From Microbulbifer variabilis (GTDB lineage: Bacteria; Pseudomonadota; Gammaproteobacteria; Pseudomonadales; Cellvibrionaceae), in assembly GCF_023716485.1 (NCBI RefSeq), contig NZ_CP092418.1:727001-791000 (forward strand): a DNA stretch of 64,000 bases, written 5' to 3'. This document shows positions 9,566-18,525 of the stretch, piece after piece; positions within the stretch are counted from its first letter, which is position 1; every line of letters starts with the position of its first letter. The notes under the pieces are model-generated. The model saw only the letters and a list, made by a program, of their open reading frames with translations, had not been told where the DNA came from and searched no databases. The position numbers and the translations under genes were made by a program.

Positions 9566-10801
9566 TCAGTCGGGTAGATTGAAGGTAATCGGCAGTGAGA
9601 AGCTGAAAGTCTCCTCGCCCAGCTGGGAGGGTACTGCGGGGTATGGCGCCGCTCTCTCTACCGCAGCGCGAGCTTCACGGTTGAGAGTTCCAAAGCGGGA
9701 TTCTTGCACTGCCTGAATCTCCTCTACTTCGCCGCGGGTGTTAATAACCACATTCAGGCGCACACTACCTTCCTGGCCCCGCTCCTGGGCGCGTTTCGGA
9801 TAGCGAATATGACGGTAGGTGTGGCGCAGTAGGTTGGAAGTGTAAATTTGGCGAGCCAAGATCATACCGGCGGTTAGGGGGGCCTCTTCTTCCTCCTCAA
9901 ACTCCTCATCCATTTCTGCCAGCGCTATATCCTCGGGGCCGTTTGCGGCTAGTTGGATAGGCTCGCCGCTACTTTCGTTTTCCTGCTGCAGGGGGGCTTC
10001 CTCTGTCTGTGAGAGCCCATCGGTGGCTTCAGTCTGAGCTACCTGCTCTGTGATTTGCTCGGCCACCTCCAACACTTCGGAGCTTGCCGGAGTCAGAGTC
10101 ATGGTGGGCGGGGCGAGATCCACCTCAACCAGTGTGGGCTTGGATAGCTCCTCCTCTTTCTGTGGTGCCTGCGCCGCCGCCAGGGCTTCCTCTTGGCTAA
10201 TCAACTTCAACTGCAGCTCGGCGATCCGCTCGCTGCTGGGCTCTAGGCTCTCAAAAGTGGAGCGCAGGGAGTCGGGAATATTTCCGGCAGAGAGCAGTCC
10301 GTCACGAAAATCTGTCGAGGGGGGGACAGGGCCAATCCAGGCGCGCAGCAGGGTATTGAAGAAATCCGGATTGGCTATCTCACCGAGGGTAATGCCATTT
10401 AGGGAAACCGAGGTGATACCGCTGTCGGCAGCAAAATCGATGGCTAACTGGTCCCCGCGGTGTAGGCGGCCTTTAAACAGGTTGGCGAAGGTCACCATAT
10501 CCTCCGCCTGACTGCTCAGGGTGTCACCGCGGTTATTGATGGCGATACTTTCCATCCACTGGTTGCGGAAACGGCGCGCGGGCAGGCTTTTGGCGAGCAC
10601 CCGTACTTCCAGGCGCCGCGGTGTCTCTGGGGTGAAAAGGCCGGCTGAATCACTGGAAAGACTCTCCGAGTAGACAGCGGCTATATAGAGTTCTTTGTTA
10701 AATTGTTGTTCGAGTGCAAGGCCATTTAGGAGCGGTGCAGCTGAGGTAGTTACAGCAAATGTTAACACCCAAAGTGAGAAGACAATTTTTATCGATTTCA
10801 T
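9566..10801 (-). CDS. TonB-family energy transducer-like periplasmic protein
   Basis: About 411 residues. I chose the ATG at 10801 because it starts a clear signal peptide (MKSIKIVFSLWVLTFAVTTS) that a longer reading frame from 10876 would bury. The middle (about residues 180-310) is rich in Glu, Pro, Ala and Gln, as in TonB linkers, with an acidic run EEFEEEEEAP. The C-terminal ~90 residues look like a TonB C-terminal domain: YPKRAQERGQEGSVRLNVVI, then the segment ending in APYPAVP and a final beta strand. A cleavable signal instead of an anchored TonB helix suggests a periplasmic TonB-like protein rather than classical TonB. No exbB/exbD is adjacent. Confidence 0.75.
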   Translation of the reverse strand: MKSIKIVFSLWVLTFAVTTSAAPLLNGLALEQQFNKELYIAAVYSESLSSDSAGLFTPETPRRLEVRVLAKSLPARRFRNQWMESIAINNRGDTLSSQAEDMVTFANLFKGRLHRGDQLAIDFAADSGITSVSLNGITLGEIANPDFFNTLLRAWIGPVPPSTDFRDGLLSAGNIPDSLRSTFESLEPSSERIAELQLKLISQEEALAAAQAPQKEEELSKPTLVEVDLAPPTMTLTPASSEVLEVAEQITEQVAQTEATDGLSQTEEAPLQQENESSGEPIQLAANGPEDIALAEMDEEFEEEEEAPLTAGMILARQIYTSNLLRHTYRHIRYPKRAQERGQEGSVRLNVVINTRGEVEEIQAVQESRFGTLNREARAAVERAAPYPAVPSQLGEETFSFSLPITFNLPD

Positions 10802-11144
10802 TGTTCTATGGTGTCTGCATATCCGGACACACGGGTCCCGGTAATTAAGATTGAGGTGTCCCTCCCCGGTGCACACAAATCAGATGAAATAGTGCGCATT
10901 CAAAGTGTGAGTGAGCACACTGTACTCAACACTTCGCCTAACTCTACTGCAACTGGAATGGAGTTCAAGCCTGGAGAGGTTAGAATGCCCCCCTTCGCAG
11001 GATCGCGGGTGCCGAGTGGGAAACGATTGTCATAGCCAACGATGTGTGTGGCAGATCGATATCGTTTAGAATCCGGCATCGCCAAGTGGCATCGGCCACA
11101 CTTTTAGAAAAAATGGAAAAGTTTTCACTAATTTTGCGGTATCT
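10802..11144. other. Divergent intergenic region, no feature recognised
   Basis: 343 bases between the divergent TonB-family and cNMP-binding genes. It must hold promoters for both, but I see no convincing -35/-10 pair, operator or coding sequence. The short open frames inside it have no coding features. Confidence 0.4.
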
Positions 11145-11843
11145 ATGGAAACCAAGCCCCTTATTGACTATCCGCGGGAAGCTGTCGATAAGCTTCTTAA
11201 CGTCATTCATCTGTTTCGAGATATTCGTGCGGCCAGTGAGTGGCAGTACGATGTGTTGTTAAAGCGCTCCCGACTTTTGAGTTTGGAACCTGGCGAACAG
11301 CTGCTGCGCGCCGGCGATGTGGATCAGTGGGTTTTTTTCCTTTTGCGGGGAGAACTGCAGGTTCAAGTGGAGGGCAATGGGCTTAATGGCGAGCGTCCCC
11401 TGGCGGTTATTCGCCCAGGGGAATTATTTGGCGATCTCTCTATGTTGTTGGCAGAGCCTCGTAGCGCGAATATTTTTGCTGCGCACAATAGCCGCGAGAC
11501 CCAGGTGCTCGGGCTCGATTGCTCCCTGTTTGGGGATCTTGAAGATTTCACTCTGCTGCAGTTGCCAACAAAATTGACGTTTTATCGCAATATGGTGCAT
11601 TCGCTGCGCTGGAAGTTGGAAGTGTATCGCTCTAAGTACCCCAGCCATCAACTGGCCGACAGCCATCGCAAATTAAAGCTTTACACAGGGCCGAAGAATA
11701 GCCGCGAAGAGTTAGTTGCCCTGGCCGAACAGGCAAGGGCTCTGGCCAGAATACTTCTCGATTGGAATGCGGAATTTGGTTCCGGTGAACTGATTGATGA
11801 TGAGTCAGATATGCTGGGCTTTTTGGAATCGATGCTGTCTTAA
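11145..11843 (+). CDS. Cyclic nucleotide-binding domain protein without a recognisable DNA-binding domain
   Basis: 232 residues. Residues ~25-135 form a cNMP-binding beta-roll (Crp/cAMP-binding family): LEPGEQLLRAGD, then a glycine turn in FFLLRGELQVQV and the phosphate-cassette region PGELFGDLSMLLAEPRSANI, where Arg-Ser fits the conserved nucleotide-phosphate contact. The C-terminal ~100 residues are helical (EELVALAEQARALARILLDW) and I see no winged helix as in Crp/Fnr, so it is not an obvious transcription factor. It may be a stand-alone cAMP or c-di-GMP sensor or bind a protein partner. The ATG start follows an A-rich stretch. It is divergent from the TonB-family gene and precedes the RND operon by 268 bases. 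Confidence 0.7.
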   Translation: METKPLIDYPREAVDKLLNVIHLFRDIRAASEWQYDVLLKRSRLLSLEPGEQLLRAGDVDQWVFFLLRGELQVQVEGNGLNGERPLAVIRPGELFGDLSMLLAEPRSANIFAAHNSRETQVLGLDCSLFGDLEDFTLLQLPTKLTFYRNMVHSLRWKLEVYRSKYPSHQLADSHRKLKLYTGPKNSREELVALAEQARALARILLDWNAEFGSGELIDDESDMLGFLESMLS

Positions 11844-12111
11844 TTCTCACTAAATGATGCGGTCGGAGTGCCCTGTGAAGACAGTCTGACCGATTTCCCC
11901 TCTTTGCCCCACGCGAAGCACCTGCCCCTTCTTATACTCAATTTACTCAGACATCGACTGATGTTACCGGCCCCGCAGCCTTGTCAGCTGGTCTATTTCT
12001 CTGAAAATTCAATTTAGGAATACGACTGGGCTGTGTAAAATTTGGCCTACTCAAAACACTGCGCCAGCGTTGCTGCCGGCCGCTTTATTTGTGCCTGACA
12101 GGTTTCTATTT

Positions 12112-13299
12112 ATGAGTGCATTGGTATCTATCTGGTCTAACCGAAATTATCGAATCGCATTACTCGTTACCCTACTGGCCCTTGCCTGGCTATTCAGTGG
12201 AGTTTTGCTGCCTGAAGAGGATAGTGAGAGTGCGAATTCCGCCGATAAAGCGGGGGTTGTTCCCGAGGCGGCGATGCGGGTTCAGGCCCGGCGGATTGAG
12301 GCTCAGTCCTACGCGACACGGGTGTTGGTCAATGGGCATACCGAAGCAAATCGCAGCGTGCGCCTGAGAGCGGAACTGGATGGTGTGATAGCCCGGCTGC
12401 CAGTGCCAGAGGGAAGCCAAGTACAACAGGGTGAGGTGATCTGTGAAATAGAAGCGGAGGACCGTCTGGAAAAGCTGGCCCTGGCCGAAGCTGCGCTCAA
12501 TAAAGCGCGTCTGGATTATGCTGGCGCTGAGCGGCTAAAAAAGAAAGGCTTGCAATCCGATACGGCCATGGCTCAGCAGAATGTTGCTCTGGCGCAAGCG
12601 CAGGCGGATTTCACCTCGGCCAAGGTGATGGTGGATAACTTGAAAATCCGCGCGCCTTTTGCCGGCGTGGTCAATAAGCGCGCGGTAGAGCTGGGTGATT
12701 TTATTCGCCGGGGAGAAGAATGTGCGACCCTGCTGGATTTGGATCCAATTCTGGTAGTTGGTGAGGTCTCCGAGAATCAAGTGGGCAATTTAGTGCCCGC
12801 GGGGCCGGCCAGTGCAGAATTACAACGTGGTATTCCGGTTCAGGGTAACTTGCGTTACATCAGCCAGCAGGCTCAAGAGATCACCCGCGCTTACCGGGTC
12901 GAGGTGGCAGTGAATAATCCCGGCAACTTGCTGCGCGGCGGTTTAAGTGGTCGCTTGGCTCTGCCCACCGGTGAAATACTGGCACACCATATTAACTCCT
13001 CACTACTGACTCTGGATGACAGCGGCACACTGGGTGTGCGGGTGCTCAATGAAAACAATCAGGTCGATTTTATCAATGTCACTTTGGTGGGTGATGGAGA
13101 CGGGGGTGTTTGGGTCAGTGGCCTGCCGGACCCGGTTACTCTGATCACCGTCGGTCAGGAATATGTGAGCCAGGGCGATATTGTCAAGGTGGAAATGTCT
13201 CCACCAGAACCTGCACTCAGTGTGCAACCCCAGCCTGTGGATATTACCCCTGAGCCGGTTTCAGTGCCCAGTGCACAGGATGATCAGGAAGGTAACTAG
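12112..13299 (+). CDS. RND efflux periplasmic adaptor (membrane fusion protein)
   Basis: About 395 residues. I start at the ATG at 12112; the frame is open upstream to a TTG at 12070. One N-terminal membrane anchor (residues ~12-33), then the usual adaptor order: lipoyl/barrel-sandwich half (VPEGSQVQQGEVICEIEAED), an alpha-hairpin (KLALAEAALNKARLDYAGAE), the second lipoyl half (RAPFAGVVNKRAVELGDFIR) and beta-barrel and membrane-proximal domains. It would link the inner-membrane RND pump to an outer-membrane channel. The next gene starts two bases after its stop, so the two are surely cotranscribed. No TolC-type gene is adjacent; the pump probably uses one encoded elsewhere. Confidence 0.92.
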   Translation: MSALVSIWSNRNYRIALLVTLLALAWLFSGVLLPEEDSESANSADKAGVVPEAAMRVQARRIEAQSYATRVLVNGHTEANRSVRLRAELDGVIARLPVPEGSQVQQGEVICEIEAEDRLEKLALAEAALNKARLDYAGAERLKKKGLQSDTAMAQQNVALAQAQADFTSAKVMVDNLKIRAPFAGVVNKRAVELGDFIRRGEECATLLDLDPILVVGEVSENQVGNLVPAGPASAELQRGIPVQGNLRYISQQAQEITRAYRVEVAVNNPGNLLRGGLSGRLALPTGEILAHHINSSLLTLDDSGTLGVRVLNENNQVDFINVTLVGDGDGGVWVSGLPDPVTLITVGQEYVSQGDIVKVEMSPPEPALSVQPQPVDITPEPVSVPSAQDDQEGN

Positions 13300-13301
13300 C
13301 G

Positions 13302-16300
13302 ATGAAATTATTGGAGAATGCGATTGCGCGCAATCGCAGTGCCATTTGCCTGATGTTGCTGATTGTCTTAGTGGGGCTTGTGGCCCGCGGTGCTATGACA
13401 ATTGAATCTAGCCCTGAAGTGAATCCGCCATTTGTCATGGTGCAGGTTACTCATGAGGGAATTTCTCCCGAGGATGGCGTGCGCCTTTTGGTGCGCCCCT
13501 TGGAGCAGGAAATCCGTGCGGTTGAGGGAGTTGTCGAGGTGATTGCGGTCGCCCGTGAGTCCCTGGCCTATATCGTGGTGGAATTTGACTCCGCAATTGA
13601 TGTGGATGATGCGGTGGATGATATACGCAACGCGGTGGAGAGGGCCCGTGCAGAGCTGCCAAGGGATGCGGAAGAACCCACCGTTGAGGAGGCATCGGCG
13701 CAACCTTTTCCCACCATTGTGGTTACCCTCTCTGGGGAAAAAGTTAGTGAGCGGGTACTGCTCAGTAGTGCCCAGTTACTTAAGCGCAAAATAGAAAATA
13801 TCAGCGATGTATTGAGCGCAGATCTACACGGTAATCGCGAAGAGGTAGTCGAGGCAACTATTGATCCGGTGCGCCTGGAGCACTATCAGGTGACCAGTGC
13901 AGAGCTGATTAACGCGGTGCTGGGTAATAACTTGCTGATTCCCGCAGGAGAATTGGATACGGATCGCGGGCGCTTTTCTGTCAAAGTTCCCGGCCTGATT
14001 GAGAGTGCACAGGATGTTTATGAGATCCCGTTAAAGAATTCGGCAGATGGCGTTGTTACCCTGGGTGATGTGACCGATATTCGCCGCACCTTCAAGGATG
14101 CTGTGAGTTTTACCAGCATCAACGGTCGCCCCGGTCTCGCTATTAATGTCGAGAAACGCAATGACGCCAGCTCCGTAAATGTGGCAGATCGGGTCAGATC
14201 GGTTGTGCAAGAGGAGCTGGGAGCTTTACCCCAAGGCGTAAAAGTGGAGTTTGTTTTTGACCAGTCCAACTTTGCGCGGGATATGGTCAGTGAAATGCAG
14301 GGCAATATTCTTACCGCAATGCTGCTGGTAATGATTATTGTGGTGGCTGCCCTGGGTTTCCGCTCAGGCATTCTGGTTGGATTGGGGGTGCCATTCTCGC
14401 TGCTGTTCGGTTCTATCGTCACCTGGTATCTGGGGTACTCCTTTAATTTTATGGTGATGTTCGGCATGTTACTGGCCCTCGGTATGCTGATTGATGGCTC
14501 CATCGTGATTACCGAATTTGCCGATCGAAAAATGGCAGAGGGTTTGAGTGCTCGTAACGCTTATATCGCATCGGTCAGTCGTATGTTTTGGCCGGTTGTC
14601 GCCTCAACGGCAACTACGCTCGCCGCTTTTCTTCCGATAATGCTGTGGCCGGGAGTGGTCGGCGAGTTTATGCGCTACCTGCCGGTGACTGTCTTTGCGG
14701 TATTAGCGGGATCACTGCTCTATGCACTGTTTTTTGCTCCGGTGCTGGGCGCTTTATTTGGCAAAAGTAATTTAACAGCTTCAACGCGTAGTTACTTAAA
14801 GCAGTTAGAGGAGGGGCAGCCCACGCTCCTACCGGGAATTACCGGTTACTATGCCCGCCTCTTGGCTTTTGTCTTGCGTCGCCCAGGGATGGCCTTTACT
14901 ACCACAATTGTTCTATTGGTCTGCATATTTATTGCTTTTGGCCGCTTTGGTGCCGGGGTTGAATTTTTCACCGAGACCGAAGAGCAGTACGGCAATGTTG
15001 AGATTAGAGCGCAGGGCAATCTCTCCATGGCGGAGAAGAAAGTGCTGGTCGCCCAAGTGGAAAAAGCGGTCCTGAGTATTCCAGAAGTACGTATAGCGCA
15101 CACGACAATCGGTTCCGGTGGAATTTCCGGTAACTCCGATCGTGCCCCGGACCAGATTGCCAATATGTTGGTGGAGCTGCTGCCGGCTGAAGAGCGCGAG
15201 CGGCGCAGCCGGGAAGTTTTCGAAGATATTCGTACACGCACAGCAAATTTTGCAGGGATCAAGGTTACGGCTAACGTAATGGAAGGCGGCCCGCCAGTTG
15301 GCAAAGATATTGTGTTAGAGCTACGCGGGCAGAACTATGAAAAATTATTGGCCGAGACTTGGCGACTACACCGGGCAATGGAAGATGATTTCGGTGGTTT
15401 ACGAGATATTGTCAATACTGCACCACTGCCAGGGATTCAGTGGGAGGTGCGGGTGGATCGTGCCAAGGCCTCCTTGTATGGAGCTGATCTGACTGAAGTA
15501 GGACGAGCGGTTCAGCTGGTAACCAACGGTGTGCGAGTGGCTGAATACCGTCCCGATGATACTGATGAAGAGGTGGATATTCGTATTCGTTACCCGCAAA
15601 GTGCTCGCGGTATAGCCGCTCTTGATCAACTCAAGGTCAACACTCCGCGCGGTACAGTGCCTATCAGCAGCTTTGTACATACAGTGGCCATGCCGAAAGT
15701 AGACAAAATTGAAAGGATCGACGGCATTACCCGCATGCAAGTAAAAGCTGACGCCCAGGAGGGTGTGTTGCCAGACGATAAGGTCAAAGAAATCCGGGCT
15801 TGGCTTGAGCAGAATCCGGTAGATCCAAGCGTGGAGTTATTATTTCGCGGTGCGGATGAAGAGCAGAGTGAGTCCTTTCAGTTTCTAGGGGTGGCTTTTC
15901 TACTTTCACTGTTTTTGATGTTTATCCTGTTAGTAACCCAATTCAACAGTTTTTATCAGTCATTGCTGATCTTGTCTTCGGTGATTATGTCGACGATTGG
16001 TGTGATGTTGGGTTTATTGCTTAGCCAGAGCACCTTCAGTGTCATCATGACTGGAGTAGGGATTGTTGCCCTCGCGGGGATTGTGGTTAACAACAATATT
16101 GTTTTGATCGATACCTATAACTTTGTACGTAAAAGTGAGCCTGACCTTAGCCCCGCAGAGGCTGCCCTCAAAGCTTCCACGCAGAGGTTACGCCCGGTAT
16201 TTCTCACTACTGCGACGACGATTTTAGGTTTGTTGCCGCTAGCCCTAGGTGTGAGTGTCGACATGGTAGGACGAAATGTTGTGGTCGACGGTGTAATCGC

Positions 16301-16454
16301 ATCATTCTGGGTCAAACTGGCCAGTGCTATCGTCTATGGATTGTCCTTCTCCACACTCCTGACGTTACTGGTGACCCCGGTTCTTTTGGTTTTGCCTGGG
16401 CATTTGCGCAGCAAACTCTCTTGGAGAAAGTTAGCAGGTCCTCGATTGAGCTAG
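13302..16454 (+). CDS. RND efflux inner-membrane permease (AcrB/HAE superfamily)
   Basis: 1050 residues, the usual RND length, with a first helix at ~15-33 and two clusters of helices around ~340-480 and ~860-1040, separated by large periplasmic domains. Family sequences are clear: SSPEVNPPFV after helix 1 and FATTATTILGLLPL-type sequence near the end (LTTATTILGLLPLALG). In helix 4 the AcrB proton-relay Asp-Asp pair reads LIDGSIVITEF, so one Asp is replaced by Gly. In helix 10 the AcrB lysine position is Asn (VVNNNIVLID). This pattern occurs in a large RND subclass and does not mean a dead pump, but the substrate cannot be assumed to be a drug. Operon with the adaptor upstream; terminator downstream. 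Confidence 0.92.
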   Translation: MKLLENAIARNRSAICLMLLIVLVGLVARGAMTIESSPEVNPPFVMVQVTHEGISPEDGVRLLVRPLEQEIRAVEGVVEVIAVARESLAYIVVEFDSAIDVDDAVDDIRNAVERARAELPRDAEEPTVEEASAQPFPTIVVTLSGEKVSERVLLSSAQLLKRKIENISDVLSADLHGNREEVVEATIDPVRLEHYQVTSAELINAVLGNNLLIPAGELDTDRGRFSVKVPGLIESAQDVYEIPLKNSADGVVTLGDVTDIRRTFKDAVSFTSINGRPGLAINVEKRNDASSVNVADRVRSVVQEELGALPQGVKVEFVFDQSNFARDMVSEMQGNILTAMLLVMIIVVAALGFRSGILVGLGVPFSLLFGSIVTWYLGYSFNFMVMFGMLLALGMLIDGSIVITEFADRKMAEGLSARNAYIASVSRMFWPVVASTATTLAAFLPIMLWPGVVGEFMRYLPVTVFAVLAGSLLYALFFAPVLGALFGKSNLTASTRSYLKQLEEGQPTLLPGITGYYARLLAFVLRRPGMAFTTTIVLLVCIFIAFGRFGAGVEFFTETEEQYGNVEIRAQGNLSMAEKKVLVAQVEKAVLSIPEVRIAHTTIGSGGISGNSDRAPDQIANMLVELLPAEERERRSREVFEDIRTRTANFAGIKVTANVMEGGPPVGKDIVLELRGQNYEKLLAETWRLHRAMEDDFGGLRDIVNTAPLPGIQWEVRVDRAKASLYGADLTEVGRAVQLVTNGVRVAEYRPDDTDEEVDIRIRYPQSARGIAALDQLKVNTPRGTVPISSFVHTVAMPKVDKIERIDGITRMQVKADAQEGVLPDDKVKEIRAWLEQNPVDPSVELLFRGADEEQSESFQFLGVAFLLSLFLMFILLVTQFNSFYQSLLILSSVIMSTIGVMLGLLLSQSTFSVIMTGVGIVALAGIVVNNNIVLIDTYNFVRKSEPDLSPAEAALKASTQRLRPVFLTTATTILGLLPLALGVSVDMVGRNVVVDGVIASFWVKLASAIVYGLSFSTLLTLLVTPVLLVLPGHLRSKLSWRKLAGPRLS

Positions 16455-16492
16455 CATATTCAGTATTAAATTATTCTTGTGATCACTTTTTG

Positions 16493-16517
16493 CGGGGGCC
16501 ATGGCCCCCGTTTCTTT
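16493..16517 (+). terminator. Terminator after the RND operon
   Basis: GC-rich self-complementary hairpin (16493-16510, seven-base stem and four-base loop) followed by TTTCTTT, 38 bases after the permease stop codon. Confidence 0.8.
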
Positions 16518-16544
16518 ATGGTGAATAAGAGGCTTGATTAAAAA

Positions 16545-17534
16545 TTGGAGCAGAATCTGGAGGGAAGATTGGGAAACAAGTTAGAGACTGGAATATGTCG
16601 CTGGCCGGAGGAAGTTATCAAACTTAGCCGTGAATTAGCAGGGACAAGACTACGGCAAGTGATTGGTAGTTTTATTCAGAAGCACCAACTGCCAGCAGAT
16701 TTTTCTCATGAGATAGAGGCCTATTACTTGCCATTGGCTTTATGGCTCATGAAAAGACACAAGGAAGGGCAGACCCTGGTTGTGGGGATTAGTGGTGGGC
16801 AGGGCACTGGCAAGTCAACGTTATCAGACTTTATTTGCCTGATCCTGGCGAAACAGGGGTTCAACTGCTGTACTTTTTCTTTGGATGACATTTACCTGAC
16901 TCATTCCCAGCGGCTGCAGCTCTCCCAAGAGGTTCACCCGCTCTTGCGCACCCGCGGAGTACCGGGCACTCACGATGTTCAATTGGGGTTAGATACTCTG
17001 GATGCTCTTTGCAGTGCTGGAGATCAGTCACAAGTTTCTCTGCCGCGTTTTGATAAATCCAAAGATGACAGGGTGCCCAGTAACCTTTGGCCTGTGCATA
17101 GTGGCAAGGTGGATATTGTATTACTTGAGGGATGGTGTCTCGGCGCCAAGGCATCGATAACACCAATTCGGCCTATTAATTCATTGGAGAGGTTAGAGGA
17201 CACTTCCGGCAGCTGGAGACGTTTTATTAATCAGCAATTGGAAGGGATCTATCGCGAACTATTTCAGCGCGTGGATATCATGGTGATGCTGTGTGCTCCT
17301 GGAATGGAGTCAATTTTTGAGTGGCGCAAACTACAGGAACAAAAGTTACGTAAACGCACAGGGGCGGGGATGGAGGAGTCTGAGCTGGACCGCTTTATTG
17401 AGCACTATGAACGGATAACACGAAATCTGTTAATTGATATGCCTAACTGGGCCGATTGCATTTTGTATTTGGGGGAGGATCACCACATACGCGCGGTCAG
17501 TATTGGTGTTCAAATCGGTGAGTGCAAAGGATAG
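16545..17534 (+). CDS. P-loop kinase, D-glycerate 3-kinase / Tda10-like
   Basis: 329 residues, soluble. The Walker A loop is GGQGTGKST at about residue 85, and the Walker B-like LLEGWCLG lies at ~195. The segment CTFSLDDIYLT followed by HPLLRTRGVPGTHD is diagnostic of the glycerate-kinase/Tda10 P-loop family (plant GLYK and yeast YGR205w relatives). The reaction would be ATP-dependent phosphorylation of D-glycerate to 3-phosphoglycerate, though substrates of many bacterial members are untested. No ATG is available near the start; TTG at 16545 (AAGAGG upstream) and TTG at 16569 (GGAGGG upstream, short spacing) are both possible. It follows the RND terminator, so it is a separate unit. Confidence 0.75.
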   Translation: MEQNLEGRLGNKLETGICRWPEEVIKLSRELAGTRLRQVIGSFIQKHQLPADFSHEIEAYYLPLALWLMKRHKEGQTLVVGISGGQGTGKSTLSDFICLILAKQGFNCCTFSLDDIYLTHSQRLQLSQEVHPLLRTRGVPGTHDVQLGLDTLDALCSAGDQSQVSLPRFDKSKDDRVPSNLWPVHSGKVDIVLLEGWCLGAKASITPIRPINSLERLEDTSGSWRRFINQQLEGIYRELFQRVDIMVMLCAPGMESIFEWRKLQEQKLRKRTGAGMEESELDRFIEHYERITRNLLIDMPNWADCILYLGEDHHIRAVSIGVQIGECKG

Positions 17535-17585
17535 CCCCCGGGCTTGCCGGGGGCGGTTCAGCGAACGCTGTTGTTCCCGCTGAAC
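17534..17585. terminator. Two hairpins between convergent genes
   Basis: An eight-base GC stem (17534-17541 with 17547-17554) overlaps the end of the kinase gene. It is followed by an inverted repeat with eight-base arms (17556-17563 and 17578-17585). Neither has a good T run, but their place between two convergent genes suggests termination in both directions. Confidence 0.5.
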
Positions 17586-17604
17586 AAGCTAAGTGAGTTA
17601 CTTA

Positions 17605-18525
17605 TTACTTAGCCTTGGGCGGACGGCCACGGCCGCGCTTTACAGGAGCAGTTTCAGTTGCAGCTGGGGCTGCGGCTTCGACTTTTTTGGGGCGCCCTGG
17701 CTTTTTCTTGGCTGCTTCGCTTTTGGCCGGGCGACCGGGCTTCTTTTTCGCAGTTTCTGCCTTTGGCGGGCGGCCGCGACCGCGTTTTACAGGAGCAGCT
17801 TCAGTTGCTGCGGCTTCTGTTTCTGCTTTCTTTGGACGGCCAGGCTTTTTCTTGGCTGCTTCGGTTTTGGCTGGACGACCGGGCTTTTTAGCTTCTTCGG
17901 TTTTCTTTGGGCGACCCGGCTTTTTCTTGGGCTCTTCAGTAGTGGCTGCAGCCTTAGGAGGACGGCCTGGCTTCTTCTTAGCTGAGTCAGCTTTGGCTGG
18001 GCGACCGGGCTTTTTCTTTACCGCAGCAGCTTTTTTCTTCTCTGCAGTGGCAGCTTTCTTGGCAGCAGCTGCAGCTTTTTTGGCTTCTGCTGTAGCTTGC
18101 TTCTTCTCTTCGGTTGCCAGCTTCTTGGCGATAGCGGCTTCTTCTTTAGCGACGACTTTGGCTACTTTAGCCGCAAGCTTGTTTGCAGCTTTAATGCCGG
18201 CCAGCTCTTCTTTTGCATCTGCAGCGGCAGTTTTGGCCTCTGCAGCGGCAGTTTTGGCTGCAGCAGCAGCATCACGCGCTTTTTTCAGCTGGTTTTGCTG
18301 GGCCGGGGTTTTCTTCTTAGCGCGAACAGCGGCAACTTTTTCTTGAGTCGCTTTAGCTTTTTCTGCGGTTTTCTTGGCACTGTTTGCCAACTTTTCTACT
18401 TTAGCGGTCAGGTCCTTCTCTTGTTTGAGACGGGCACTTTCCAGTTTTGCGGTAAGGGAGCGCAGCTCCGCTTCCAGCTGTGCAACATCGCTAGTGGCGA
18501 CTGCGGATACTTTTTTTGTAGCCAT
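17605..18525 (-). CDS. AlgP/histone H1-like protein with nine AT-hook (GRP) repeats
   Basis: 306 residues. Residues ~10-170 are an Ala/Lys/Glu-rich helical, coiled-coil-like region resembling the basic tails of AlgP (AlgR3) and histone H1-like proteins. Residues ~170-306 contain nine GRP cores in KKPGRPAK, KKPGRPPK, KKPGRPKK and KRGRGRPPK contexts, that is, repeated AT-hooks that bind the minor groove of A+T-rich DNA. Two tandem blocks ending in APVKRGRGRPPKA suggest internal duplication. It is likely a nucleoid-associated or regulatory DNA-compacting protein; in Pseudomonas, AlgP takes part in alginate control, but no alginate genes are seen here. ATG start with AGGGAA upstream. The region upstream is very A+T-rich, which could allow self-binding. 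Confidence 0.8.
   Translation of the reverse strand: MATKKVSAVATSDVAQLEAELRSLTAKLESARLKQEKDLTAKVEKLANSAKKTAEKAKATQEKVAAVRAKKKTPAQQNQLKKARDAAAAAKTAAAEAKTAAADAKEELAGIKAANKLAAKVAKVVAKEEAAIAKKLATEEKKQATAEAKKAAAAAKKAATAEKKKAAAVKKKPGRPAKADSAKKKPGRPPKAAATTEEPKKKPGRPKKTEEAKKPGRPAKTEAAKKKPGRPKKAETEAAATEAAPVKRGRGRPPKAETAKKKPGRPAKSEAAKKKPGRPKKVEAAAPAATETAPVKRGRGRPPKAK

Noticed and set aside
17593..18346. Long plus-strand open frames opposite the AT-hook gene
   Set aside because: They are antisense shadows of the repetitive Lys/Ala/Pro codons; their proteins are low-complexity Gly/Phe/Leu repeats with no start signal.
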